DNA of 64,000 nucleotides from Lasiosphaeris hirsuta. Its lineage: Eukaryota; Ascomycota; Sordariomycetes; Sordariales; Lasiosphaeriaceae. Below, piece by piece: positions 21,991-32,850 of the stretch; position 1 is the first letter of the stretch, and the number at the start of each line of letters is the position of its first letter. The position numbers were made by a program, and so were the translations under genes. The DNA is taken from positions 2,542,001-2,606,000 of the forward strand of contig JAUKUA010000005.1 in NCBI GenBank assembly GCA_030549175.1, read 5' to 3'. The notes beneath the pieces were generated by a model that was not told the origin of the DNA, searched no databases, and was given only the letters and a program-made list of their open reading frames with translations.

Positions 21991-22871
21991 TCACTTTTCT
22001 GATTTTTCCGACTTCGGCCTAGGGGTACGCAACTCTTGGAGATCCTCATCGATAATGGCTATTTGAGCCTCGACGCGGAGTAGCTTTTCCTCAAGCATCT
22101 TCTCATACTCTTGGTCTGTGAGGGGCGTGACAGGGCTCCATTTCGAGAACAGAACCCCCTGTCCTTGTGGCTTTCTAGTCCAGTTGACTGAATTGACGAT
22201 GGCCTGGCCACCTGCGCCGAAAATGGAGAACATTATTGCGCCTGGAATGATGTTTCTTGGACCTCCTTTTGAATGGTTAGGGATGAGACAGATGCTCGAC
22301 TCATAAAATACCACTCACGAAGTGACCCTCCCATAATTCCTGTGAAGCAGCCAGCCATCGTGCTTGCTTTTACTTTGTCCCCTCCTTTAGGTTCGTTGTC
22401 ACCCACCAACGCATTCATGGCAACCCTGCGAGAACCTGGGGCACATTAGAAAAATGAGCATGAGCAGCTGGTGGTAGTAATTGTGTATTCACCGGAAAAG
22501 CTGAAACCAAGCACAAACCACTGCAGTCCCATCACCGTCCCAAAGAGAGGTGCAGACAGGCCCCGAACGATGCCCATTGCGCCTCCTGTGATCAAGCCCG
22601 TTACACCTAGAAACATTCAGCTCATGTCTTCAATCGACACTAGTGAGGGCATGTGAATCGCACCGGTGAGAGCGCCGACCCCGAGAGCAGGTTTGATGAC
22701 ATTCATGAACTCCGGAGGCAGAATTGTCCTCGGTCCCTCTGGCTCTCGTTTCCTTGTGGTCGGTGGCTTATGAGGCAGCTCCTGTTTTTTTTCTGCGTGT
22801 GCTGTGTTTATCGCCTCCCTTTCCTCCGCCTCAGCCTGCCCCTCTGGGCACGGGCCGACAATACGTTTCAT
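21991..22871 (-). CDS. Tim17/Tim22/Tim23-superfamily membrane protein, uncharacterised
   Basis: Four exons (22664-22871, 22493-22606, 22319-22435, 21991-22265) with introns of 57, 57 and 53 nt give 237 residues. After a charged, Pro-rich N-terminal part of about 50 residues come Gly-rich hydrophobic segments: ALGVGALTGVTGLITGGAMG, IVRGLSAPLFGTVMGLQWFV, STMAGCFTGIMGGSLRG and IIPGAIMFSIFGAGGQAIVN. GxxxG-type helices in this order, with a mid-protein Ser-Arg-Arg stretch, are typical of the Tim17/22/23 superfamily, which includes translocase subunits, complex I B14.7/NDUFA11 and peroxisomal relatives. The C-terminus ends in a charged coiled coil (DQEYEKMLEEKLLRVEAQI). It is probably a mitochondrial inner-membrane protein; which branch it belongs to cannot be told here. 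It is divergent from eIF4B. A TTACAG directly before the start may be a leader-intron acceptor. Confidence 0.75.
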
Positions 22872-23470
22872 GGCTGTAAGTAAATGTTGGAATGTCGAAC
22901 TCCTGGCGAGTTTGTGGGGGTTTGATAATGCCAGGAGAGGCGAAGATAGCTCTAGAGGTGTTGGAAATGTGGTGGAATATAATAGGTGTGAACAAACGGC
23001 AGACCCAACGAAGTGGGCCGGAGATATATGTGCTAAAAAGTGACAACTGCAAAAGTCGATGAGGTCCAAGACTGGTGAATTGACTTGCCGACTTGAGCTT
23101 TGAATTGCGGGCCTCGCGGCTGCTTCCCCTGGACTGCGCTAATCCCTAAACGGCTAGCGGCTTGCCGCCAGGCCGCCCACTTCCTGTTGCCGATGGAAAA
23201 AAAATGTCAGCCCTCCTCCTCCTACGACTTCAATTTTCGCTTTCACCCGCAACCTCAAACCGCCGAATCACGGCACACCAACTTGCGACCACACATCGCC
23301 AACCCTACTCCGTCCCCTGCCATTTGCAATCGCAACTGGCGTCCCCGACAGTTAATTCTAACTGTCCGATACCCCGATATTTAGCGCAGGACACTCGCAT
23401 CCTCCGCTACCAGCTTCCCGACTGCGCGCTTCGATAATACGTCGTCGCGCGTGGGCTAAAAACCGCAATC
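22872..23470. other. Divergent promoter region, Tim17-like (-) and eIF4B (+)
   Basis: A 599-bp shared upstream region with no gene. AATCCCTAAA at 23141-23150 resembles a telomere box and lies about 320 bp upstream of the eIF4B ATG. Confidence 0.6.
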
Positions 23471-25642
23471 ATGGGTGAGCACTGCCCGCCGCATCATCAC
23501 CACCACCACCACCCATGCTGGCTACCTGCAACTGCTACTGCTGTCCTCTGTTGCTAACACATCTGTTCAGCGCCCAAGAAAAAGGAAGTTCAGAAGCTTT
23601 CGCTTGGCGACTTCTTAAACGATAGTTGTTAGTTTTCCCCTCCATGCCAAGACCCCTCCCATAAGCAAATCTGCAGTTCGAGCCTTCCCTCCTACAGATC
23701 AAACACTGACCACGGTAAACAGCATTCGGTGGTGGTGGCGCTTCGTGGGCCGATGAAGTTGAGGAGAATTATGGTAAGCTAAACATTATTTTCCCCACGC
23801 TAATCTATTCCGTGTTGTTGATTGTTTGCCAGGTTCTGGTATGCAATGCATACGGAATTGGATCGCTGCGAGTTCCCTGGACAGGTGCTAATAGCAAATA
23901 GGCACCCAGCCTCTCCCATCTTCCGACCGCCGCACAGGGGGCACATCCTCGTATGGCGCTGCCAGCGGTGGCTATGCCGACCGTGGTATGTCGAGTCCGA
24001 ATTATTTCCAAGAACATTCAATTAATCCCGACTTTGTGCAGGATACCATTCCATCCGTGACAACCTTCCCCAGACGCTTCCAACAAAGCCGCCCTTTACC
24101 GCCCACCTCGGTAATCTTTCGTACGATGCGACCGCCGAGAGCGTGACCGAGTTTTTCGAGGGATGCAAGGTTGTCAACGTCAGAATCATCGAGGATCGTG
24201 AGCAGGGTCGACCGAAGGGATTTGCATATGCCGAGTTTGAAGACCTTGAGGGCTTGAAGCAAGCTTTGACTCTCGATGGACAATCTTTCCAGTCGAGAAG
24301 CATCAGAATCAAGATTGCGGATCCTCGTATGTCAGCCGATTCAACCACTGCCTGTCGGACCAGGACACTGACAGTTTCTTATAGCCAAGGACAGAGCTGA
24401 TGGGCGTGAATTCCGCGACCTGGATTGGGGTGCCCGGCGTGGACCTCTCGAGGAGGTTCCTGGCCGCGGTGGTGACCGCCGTGACGGCGGTGGCTTCGGC
24501 GGCGGTCGTGGTGGCGGCGGTGGCGACTTTGGTGAGCGCCGCGAGTTCAGCGACCGTCGAGGCCCCCGTGAGCCGCAGAGCGATGACGGCAAGGTTAGAG
24601 ATTTCGGAAACTGGGAGCGGAAGGGTCCTCTTTCCCCAGTTGTTCAGCCTGAGCGTCCTTCGGGATCCCGCGATGGCTCTCGCGCACCCCGCTCTATCGA
24701 TGGTGGCGGCCGATCCGAGTCGTATCGTGGTGGTGCTAGAAATGCCTCTCCAGCGGCTTGGGGCCCCGGTGGTGAGGGTCGTGGAGAGGGATCACGTCCC
24801 CCCCGTCGTGAGTTTGCGGAACGCCGCGAGTATGTCGAACGCCCCGAGCGCCCCGAGCGCGTCCCTACGGCTGCCGAGAAGGACAACCAATGGCGCAGTA
24901 ACATGCGCCCTGATCTGCCCGTCAAGTCGCCAGGCCAGTCTCGTGAGGGAAGCGAGGCCCCCCCTTCGCCTGCTGGAGGACCCCATGCTGTGCCTGTCGG
25001 GCGACCGAAGCTAAACCTGACCAAGCGTACGATCTCGGACTCGCCTGCTGTGTTATCGCCTGCATTGTCAAGCACGGATCCTAAGGCTAACCCGTTCGGT
25101 GCTGCACGCCCTATTGATACGGCGGCTCGCGAGAGGGAAATCGAGGAGAAGCGCATTCAAGCTATCAAGGACAAAAAGGAGGCTGACGAGAAAGCCAAGG
25201 AGGAGAAGCGTCTTGCCAAGGAGGCTGCTATCAAAGAGGAGGCCGAGAAGGCTGAGGCAGAAGCTGCTGCAAAGGTTGAGGCTGAAGCGACTGCTGCTGC
25301 TGCTGAGGCTGCTAAGCCTAAGGAGGAGCTGATCGAGGCACCCAAGGAGGACGCCACCCCTGTAACCGAGACTGCTTCACCCGAGCAAAAGGCACCCCGT
25401 GCGCGTGAGCCCCGGGCACCTCGCGAACCTCGCGAACCCCGTGAGCCCCGTGAACCCAAGGAAGCCGTGGATAACCCCAAGTCCCGCGCCACCGAGAGTG
25501 GCAACTGGCGCACAGCATCAGGAGGGGACCGCACAGCATCTCGCGGTGCACACGCCGCGGGCGGACCCCGCCGTGGCGGTGGTGTCCCACGAGGGACCCG
25601 CACCGAGGTAGGCGGAAGGCCGCTTCGGGCAAATGGTAGCGG

Positions 25643-25675
<33 letters not shown>

Positions 25676-25805
25676 TCAACAGGGACAGCCGCCCCAGTCA
25701 CCGGTCACCGAGCAGAGCCCCTCTACGCCCAAGGTTGATGACGACGGCTGGACAACCGTTCAACAACCCAAGGGCCGTCGTGGTGGCCGCCCTATCGCTG
25801 GTTGA
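23471..25805 (+). CDS. TIF3: Translation initiation factor eIF4B (RRM protein)
   Basis: eIF4B stimulates the eIF4A helicase and mRNA recruitment to the 40S subunit. Predicted exons are 23471-23474 (ATGG only), 23571-23627, 23723-23773, microexon 23833-23838, 23902-23985, 24042-24326 and 24385-25805, giving 635 residues. The start MAPKKKEVQKLSLGDFLND and the following ASWADEVEENYG are the usual fungal eIF4B N-terminus. One RRM spans about residues 75-155, with RNP2 AHLGNL and RNP1 KGFAYAEF. Next come Arg/Gly/Asp-rich repeats (GGFGGGRGGGGGDFGE), a Lys/Glu/Ala coiled-coil-like stretch, REP repeats (PREPREPREP) and a poly-Ala run from a GCT repeat. The C-terminus is DGWTTVQQPKGRRGGRP. Skipping the 6-nt exon also keeps the frame (two residues fewer), so that exon is less certain than the rest. 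Confidence 0.93.
25639..25674 (+). repeat. (GCT)n repeat coding poly-Ala in eIF4B
   Basis: A run of about ten GCT codons encodes AAAAAAAAAA near the eIF4B C-terminus. It is a coding microsatellite that may vary in length between strains. Confidence 0.85.
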
Positions 25806-27084
25806 ATGTACATTACCTCCTTTGGCTTCGCCTCGCCTCCGGAATCGGCCTTTTCACGGAGCAAAATCAGCTCCGATACCCCTTACCTATTCCTTCTTTG
25901 ACCCTGTGACTTTTGCGGCAATACCTTTCCTCTCGTGGCCATTTACATAGGTACTTCGCTCCTCCACAACCTCCTCGTTTTTGTGTTGGATAGTCGGACA
26001 AACGTGTCACTGGCAGCACAAAAATCCGGCATGTTCAATCTACCACAACAACGAACCGACGGACCGGGCTAAAACAACCTTACTTGCAATACTCGTCCAG
26101 GAGGACAGACCTATCATCGCATTCATCTCCAATCTTGAGCCGGAAAGATCATGGAGCTCTCTTTTCATTTAGTAGCTGGGTTTGCGATAGCCCCGTCATT
26201 CTGGTCGATGTTCTTCGACTATCTCAAAAGTATGCATTGCTTCCAGCTTGAGGTCATCTGGCTTCATACAAAGGATTGCCATGCGGGTTTAGAGGGTTTA
26301 GAGGGTTTGTTCCTTACCGACATTGTCTGTCATCAGTCGGTTCACGAACTTCCAGATCCAGTTTTCTCGTCACGGCGCCGGCAGACCTTTTGAGCATGGC
26401 GATAATCCGATGGGCAACACAATCTCAAATCTCTAAGGAGATAAGGGGGATATTTCTAATAGATAAGGTACACCGTGTTTGCGTGGTTTTTGAGGCTTGG
26501 GCGAAACCGGTCTGTTTTTCTCTTCTTTCTTTTTCGGGCGGCAAAGGGTGGGTGAGGGAGTGGAAAGGTGGACAAGGGAGGGGGACGGGTGCTTTATCTC
26601 ACCGTCTGCCTGCCTGGGCGCATGCGTGCGAACTTGATGCTTCACTACGAACTGCTATGAGTTGGGAGTGGACGAAACAAAAGGAGAGCAGCAGCATCGT
26701 TAACATCTAGATGACATGTCGTGCAGCGGGACTGAGCAAGGCTAGGGAATGCTTAGTCGGCTGCAGGGAAGGGCTTCGCGGTGTTCTCGCGTGCAGTTTA
26801 GACGACTGGGGATAGGGAAGATAAAAGTCAATGAGACACCACAATTTTGACTGAATACTTTTGAGTGTGAACCCAACTAGGTTTGTGTTGCATTAATATG
26901 CATATTATGACACCAAAAAAGGCGTGTTTTTGCGCCTCGAAGGGCCTACTTCTGTGTCCAAAAGGTGTATTGGTATATTTAAAAGGCATCTAACCTCTCT
27001 AACTAGGCCTCCTCCCCCTTTGGTTGAGCAGGCAAGCCACACACCAATATACCACATTTTTTCCTTATTACCCGAATTCCCCGT
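25806..27084. other. Intergenic region between converging eIF4B and EFL1
   Basis: About 1.3 kb with no supported gene. It holds a GGGTTTAGA tandem repeat (26285-26308). AT-rich sequence around 26860-27010 is faintly reminiscent of the MITE interiors at 44 and 46 kb, but too diverged to call. Confidence 0.55.
26285..26308 (+). repeat. Short telomere-like tandem repeat
   Basis: Two and two-thirds copies of the 9-mer GGGTTTAGA. It resembles degenerate TTAGGG repeats but is short and may be chance. Confidence 0.6.
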
Positions 27085-30000
27085 CTACCGCTTCAACGTC
27101 TTCTGCTTCTGTGCATCCGTCGCTACATTGCGTCCCTCCACCAGCAACCCCTTTCGCCGCCGTACACCGTCCATGTAGCGCTTGGCCACGTTCTCGCGGT
27201 CGCCAAACTCGCCTAGGTCCTCGAGATCGTCTTCTGTGAAAGGCACCCAGAACGGATCCTCGTCGAGGATCTCAAATCCAGTAAAGATCAGCTGCGGCTG
27301 TGCGGCGCCAGACGTCCGTTTGCGCATGTCGTCTGCGAACCCAAATGACTCGGCCACGGGGAGCAGCGCTTGGATCGTAAAGAAGGGCGTGCCCTCATTC
27401 ATAGCCTCGGATTGCACGCGCCCTCGGCGGCGGGTGAGGACGTCGTAGACGCGGCCTAGAACTTCGGCTGTGGGAGAGGAGGTTAGCATTTTAGAAGCGG
27501 AAGGGGGAGGGAAGGTAGAACGTACTGCTTGCTTGGATCTCGCAGGAGTACATGGCGAGCATTAGGCGTGGCGACCAGTCGAGGAAGCCCTTGTGGATGG
27601 ATTGTTGGACTGTCTTGATCACCTCACCCGTCAGCCGGCCGGTGCGGTCCCGTGTTGAGATTTCATCCTCCACTGGGGCTGCAGTGACAGACACGTCCTC
27701 GACGAAAACAGCAAGGCCTTGAACCGGCTCGTGGCAGAGCGGTCCACTGAAGGTGGCTAGCTGGAAGCCGTAGACAACCTTGTCGCTTAGGTGAACTGCT
27801 TGCAGTGTTTCGCCGGCCGAGGGGCTAGTCCGGTCTCGGGTCTTGTCCTTATCAGGGGCGAATGCCTTGGAGAAGTATTGGTCCTTGGTCGCGTCAATAA
27901 GTAGGTTGGGGCCGGTTCTCCGTGGGCCGAAGGCTACGATACGGTTGACCACGTCCTTCCAACCTTCGCGGCCCTTGCCGGTTTCGAGTTGGGACTGGAG
28001 CTGTTCGCGGAGCTCTTCGGCTGAGAGCACGTTAGTTGCCTGGAGCAGCTCATCGTCTGTCTCTACTTTGGCCTCTTTTGGCGAGAAGGTGCCATCTTCT
28101 GCTATGTCTAGGGGAGCCGTCTTGGGATCCGAGTACAGCGCCTTGATTCCGCCAGAGTTCTTCATCAAAAACTCGGTGACGTTAGACGGGAGAGGTCTCA
28201 CACGCAGCGTGACTGTCACCTGCTTAGAACTTGTCACACCAACCACCACTCCGCGACCGAGCTCCTTATTGACGGGCGGTCGCATCTCCTCGGCCCGCAC
28301 GGTGGTCTCCCGGTATGGCACGATAGGTGCACCGACCTGGATCTCACATCGTGCGAACCGGCCGCGCAGGTCCGTCAAACAGCGCTCGAGATGGAGCTCA
28401 CCGGCTGTCAGGAGAACGTGTTCACCGCTATCAAATTGCTCGTACTCGGCGCAGGGATCGCTCTGTACCAGCAGTTCGAGGCCTTTGATCAATTTGTCTA
28501 GGTCGCCTGGGTTGATTGGCTCGAGGGCCACTCGAACGATTGGTCGGGCTCCAAGGTTTGCAATACCCGCCAAGTTGATGCCGCCTTCGAGTTGGCTGCA
28601 TAATGTACCGGCCTTGAGGAGTCCGCTCCCTTCGAGACCGCGTATCCCGAAGACGACGCCAGCAGGGACGGAGTCAAGAGCCTCAAGGTTACGCCCCATG
28701 AGCATATAAAGAGCAGCGACAGTCGTTTTCTTTGGCACCGGCGCAGCGAACGGGTCGGCGGGGTTGAATTTCGGGGGCAGGACGTAGATTTCGTCGCCAA
28801 CAGACAGTGTGCCAGAGTAAATGCGTGCGAAGCCAATGAGGTGCTCGGGCTCAGCCGGAGTCTCCCCCTTTTCTGGCAAATCCTCTTCCACTATGGTGGT
28901 AATCGACAGCCCATTGGTAAGCTCTTCCATCTCGTTCAAGCCGGCTTGTTTCTGAGCGCGGGCTGCTTCGGCGCGCTTCTTCCTGGCGAGCACTTGTGCC
29001 TCTTCTGGGCTCAGGGGCCCACGACGCTTGTTCTCCGGCAGCTCACTTTCAGGAACAGACACCATCTTGCTGACAAACGCGACCATGGGGTCTGATGGCG
29101 CTTTCTTGAACGAAATCATGGCATCCTTGATTTTCTGGTCGACGCGGTCTGCTCCAGGCACGTCCCTTAGTAGTTCAGGAAGTCGTTCCGCCTGGGCTAC
29201 CCTTGGTGAGGGGAGAGACTCGACGACCGAGACCAGTAATGCCACAGATAGCGGTAGCCAGGAAGAAAACACGGTCGTGAGGAGGAGCCTCGGGTCCTTT
29301 GAGCGGAGAACATGGGGAGGAATAGTAAGGTTGAGTGACTTTGTAATTTTCTCCAGCATGACGGGGTCGCCTTTCCCGCCATCACCTCCGGCGGTGGCCT
29401 GGTAAACAGCCCAGATTTGCTCTAGCACTAGCTGGACGAAAATGGGTTTGAGGGACCGTCCTTTAAGATGTTTGGGTCCTAGGACCTTTTTGGTCTTGGG
29501 GTCCAGATAAAAGCTGCCCCACAGTACCTTTTCTAGGTGACTCCGTTTGATTCCCAACTTCTTTTCGTAAAGGCTGGCGAACTGCCTTACTGTAAACGCC
29601 CACCCGTCGATGGCGCTGCCGAAGATAACATTGTTCTTCTCCGGAGCAAAGTAAAGCTCCTCGTCGTCTCTCTCATGGAACAGAAGCTCGCTAGAGTCGC
29701 CCTGCTGATCCACAAGTTTGCTCTCCTTAGCAATGGGGGCAGCTGCTGCGACTCTCTCCTCCATCCGCTCACGCCAGTTGAGATCTTCTTCCATCCGCTC
29801 TCCCTGGAAGAAGCTCCCGAGTACAGCATTGACCTGCTCCAGGAGTTTGCCAAGGTGAATATACGCCTCGCTAGGGGTCATCTTCAACTCGGTAATGAGG
29901 CGGTCCATCTTGTTGATGACTAAGAGCGGCTTCAATTTCTCGGTCCAGGCTTGCCTCAGTACTGTGACGGTTTGACTGCAGACTCCCTCGACTGCGTCGA

Positions 30001-30509
30001 TTAGGATGACTGCGCCATCGCACAGCCTTGATGCTGTCGAGACTTCGCTGCTAAAATCAATATGGCCGGGAGAATCGATCAGATTGATGAGGTACTCCTT
30101 TGGCTCAGGCACAGCGTCTGCGCTTTCCCTCCTCAACATAGAGAAGAACAAGGAGATGGCCGAGGACTCCATCGTGATACCCCGTAGCTGCTCATCTGGC
30201 CGGGAGTCGAGATAGCGGATCTTGCCGGCGAGCTTGGCTGAGATAATGCCGTTCGTTGCAAGAAGAGCGTCTGTGAGCGATGTTTTACCATGGTCCTAGA
30301 GGTGGTGAGTCTTGTTCGAAGTGAATCTCAGGGTTCCTTTCAGCCCGGGGCACATACCACATGGGCAAGGATGCAGATCTGAGAAAATGCGTTAGTACCA
30401 CTGCAACAGTGTGTCTGGTTGACTTCGTTTTATTTTCTTTGCTTACATTTCGCACATCACCAGCATTTTGCTGGAGCTTGACCAGCTTCTCGACACTGAC
30501 GACAGGCAT
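27085..30509 (-). CDS. RIA1: Ribosome-assembly GTPase EFL1/RIA1 (eIF6 release from 60S)
   Basis: This cytoplasmic GTPase related to EF-2 acts with SBDS/Sdo1 to release eIF6/Tif6 from pre-60S subunits. Exons are 30447-30509, 30358-30378, 27526-30295 and 27085-27467, giving 1078 residues; family members are about 1100. The start is MPVVSVEKLVKLQQNAGDVR. The GTPase motifs are G1 AHVDHGKTSL, G3 DSPGHIDF and G4 NKMDR. The EFL1-type acidic and Lys-rich insertion follows (about residues 240-480), then the EF-2-like domains II-V (HLIGFARIYSGTLSVGD and, later, GELHLERCLTDLRGRFA). The second exon is only 21 nt (ICILAHV), so intron 2 lies inside the P-loop codons between AHV and DHGKT. It shares a 782-bp upstream region with the divergent eIF3l gene. 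Confidence 0.95.
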
Positions 30510-31291
30510 TTTGGAAGCTGTCAATGAAAGTTCGATAGGGTGAGGGCGCAAGTGATATAAGTGATAGCCCCTGGACGGGAGTGCCACTGGTATTGAGAAA
30601 GTGTCTTGGTGAACGCCGGGTATGGATTTCGCAGACGGAATAGTAGACGGGTAGCAATTTGCCTGCAGGACTAACACCTCGATGTCTGCACGTCGAAGAG
30701 ATCGGAGAAAGAAGAAGCAGTTCAGAGCGGGGCAGATGCCAGAAATCGAGTGGGTAAGTTTTGCAGAATCAAAGCCGGGAACCTGAACACGCAGGAGGGG
30801 CTTGTGGGGTACCAAAAGTAATAAATTATGTGTGTCTCTAAGTGTATGTCCGTCCCCATGTATGGCAGGAGGATTCACATTTTGGGATGATTCATCGTCA
30901 ATCATTCACTATAGCAAATCCGTCGGCGCCTTTTGCGATCCCGCAGAGTCGCAAACACAGGCTGAAATGCCCCAATGCCCCTCACTGGCGCACATTGGCA
31001 CTTGGCGGGGTTAGATATCGGGAAAAGCGGGGGTTGTACCTACTGAGTCAGCCGTTTCGTACTCGGCACGTACTGTGCACACCAAACCCTAAACTGTTTT
31101 GCATCCACTGTGCCTTCAGCGAAAATTCCAAGCCCGGCCGCCCCCCGAACACAAAAAATCGAGCCCCGCCAAGCAAAGCAGAGACCTTAATTTCGGGCTC
31201 CTCTGCGACGGCCACCCAACACACACACCGCCCACTCCCCTCCGACCTCGACGCCGTGTTGATGACCGCATAGGGCATCCAAACAACCACT
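30510..31291. other. Divergent promoter region of EFL1 (-) and eIF3l (+)
   Basis: This 782-bp region separates two translation-related genes read in opposite directions. AAACCCTAAA at 31084-31093 is the only motif I can name. No gene lies within it. Confidence 0.6.
31084..31093 (+). promoter_or_regulatory. Telomere-box-like motif in the EFL1/eIF3l promoter
   Basis: AAACCCTAAA lies about 200 bp upstream of the eIF3l ATG and 575 bp upstream of the EFL1 ATG. It matches the TTAGGG-type site also seen before RPL32. Function is inferred only. Confidence 0.35.
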
Positions 31292-32850
31292 ATGAGCAAT
31301 TTCCAGAACGGCATGGCGCCTCTTCGCGCCATGGAGGACGACAGCGACGTCGAGGAGGAGGCCCTCGTCGCCGACTACAAAGAACAGGTCCAATATGAGG
31401 ATCTCGACGACGAGCCCGCCGCTCTGTCCATGGCCCAGCAGACCGACGACATCCAGGCCCGCCTCGCGCAGGCTGCTCAGCCCCTCGACTTCTCAGCCCC
31501 GCTCGAGATCAAGTTCTCCAGCTACGACCAGTACTGCAGCCTCTTCCACTTCATCCTCAACTCCGAGGGCCCAGTCGACCTCGAGCCTCCGTCGGTACGT
31601 TGTGTCCCGTGTTGGTGCCGGTTGGTCATGGCTTGGCGCAATCTTGCTGACTGTTGTTTGACAGTACTACTGGGCATGGGATGTTATCGATGAGTTCATC
31701 TACCAGTTCAACTCATTCTCGTCATACAGATCTAGACTCGCACGGCAGGGCAGCGAGGAGAAGTCGCAGGAGATCCAGATGCTTCGCGAGAACCCCAACA
31801 CCTGGGGGTGTTACAGTGTGCTTAACGTACTCTATTCCCTGATCCAGCGGTCGCAGATCCAGGAGCAGCTGGCCGCCATGAAGCGTAACGAGGACCCCAT
31901 GGCCGTCGCTGGCGACTACGGATCCAAGAACCTGTATCGCATGCTTGGCTACTTCTCCATTATCGGCCTTCTTCGGGTCCACTGCCTTCTCGGAGACTTT
32001 AGCCTTGCGCTCAAGACGCTCGACGCCATTGAGTTGAACAAGAAGGCCATGTTTGCGCGCGTCATGGCTGCCCACTTCACCACCTACTACTACGTGGGGT
32101 TCTCCTACATGATGATGCGCCGCTACGGTGATGCCATCCGCATGTTCAGCCACATCTTGGTTTACGTCTCGCGGACCAAGAACTTCCAGAAGAGCGCCCA
32201 ATACGACTCAATCACTAAGAAGAACGAGCAGATGTATGCGCTCATTGCCATCTGCGTCGCGTTCCACCCCACGCGCCTGGATGACACCATTCACACCGCT
32301 CTCCGTGAGAAGTATGGCGATCAGCTGCTCAAACTCCAGAAGGGCGGGCCTGACTCGCTGCCCATCTTTGAGGAGCTCTTCAAGACAGCGTGCCCCAAGT
32401 TCATCTCGCCCGTCCCCCCCAACTTCGACGACCCGGAGTCTAATGTTGACCCCATCGAGCACCACTTGTCCATCTTCATGGATGAGGTCAAGACCAACAT
32501 GTTCAGCCCCACCGTCAAGTCGTATCTCCGCCTCTACACGACAATGGACCTGAAGAAGCTGGCTGGCTTTCTCGACGTCGAGCCCGAGGAGCTTCGCTCC
32601 TGGCTCCTGGTGAACAAGCAGCGCACCAAGCAGTTGCGCTGGAACGACCAGACCCTCCTGGAGGGTGAGCTGGTCAATGTCAGCGATCTCGACTACGCGA
32701 TGTCGGGTGTAAGTGACTACCTTTGGTGAACGTGATAGTAACCTAAGTACTAACGGGCATTCGCAGGACCTGATCCACATCTCGGAAGCCAAGGTTGGAC
32801 GCAAGTTGGTGGATTGGTATCTGCGCAACCTGTCGCGCACATATGCTTGA
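31292..32850 (+). CDS. EIF3L: Translation initiation factor 3 subunit l (eIF3l)
   Basis: This is a subunit of the 43S-associated eIF3 complex, present in filamentous fungi, animals and plants but not in baker's yeast. Exons are 31292-31594, 31665-32708 and 32767-32850, with introns of 70 and 58 nt, giving 476 residues. The N-terminal part is acidic. The family core follows: YYWAWDVIDEFIYQF, WGCYSVLNVLYSLIQRSQIQ, LGYFSIIGLLRVHCLLGDF and YYYVGFSYMMMRRYGDAIRM. The PCI-like C-terminal half ends LIHISEAKVGRKLVDWYLRN. The donor GTACGT after exon 1 and the acceptor TGACAG give an exact in-frame junction. The context next to EFL1 fits a shared translation-related promoter. Confidence 0.95.

Noticed and set aside
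24341..25603. Long minus-strand frames opposite eIF4B
   Set aside because: They are composed of Arg/Pro/Ser runs that mirror the Gly/Arg/Glu codons of eIF4B. The plus-strand frame has the full eIF4B domain order.
26860..27050. AT-rich segment with GGTATATTTAAAAGGC resembling the MITE interiors
   Set aside because: No terminal CACTCCAACC-type ends or TA-flanked inverted repeats could be found, so a third MITE copy is not supported.
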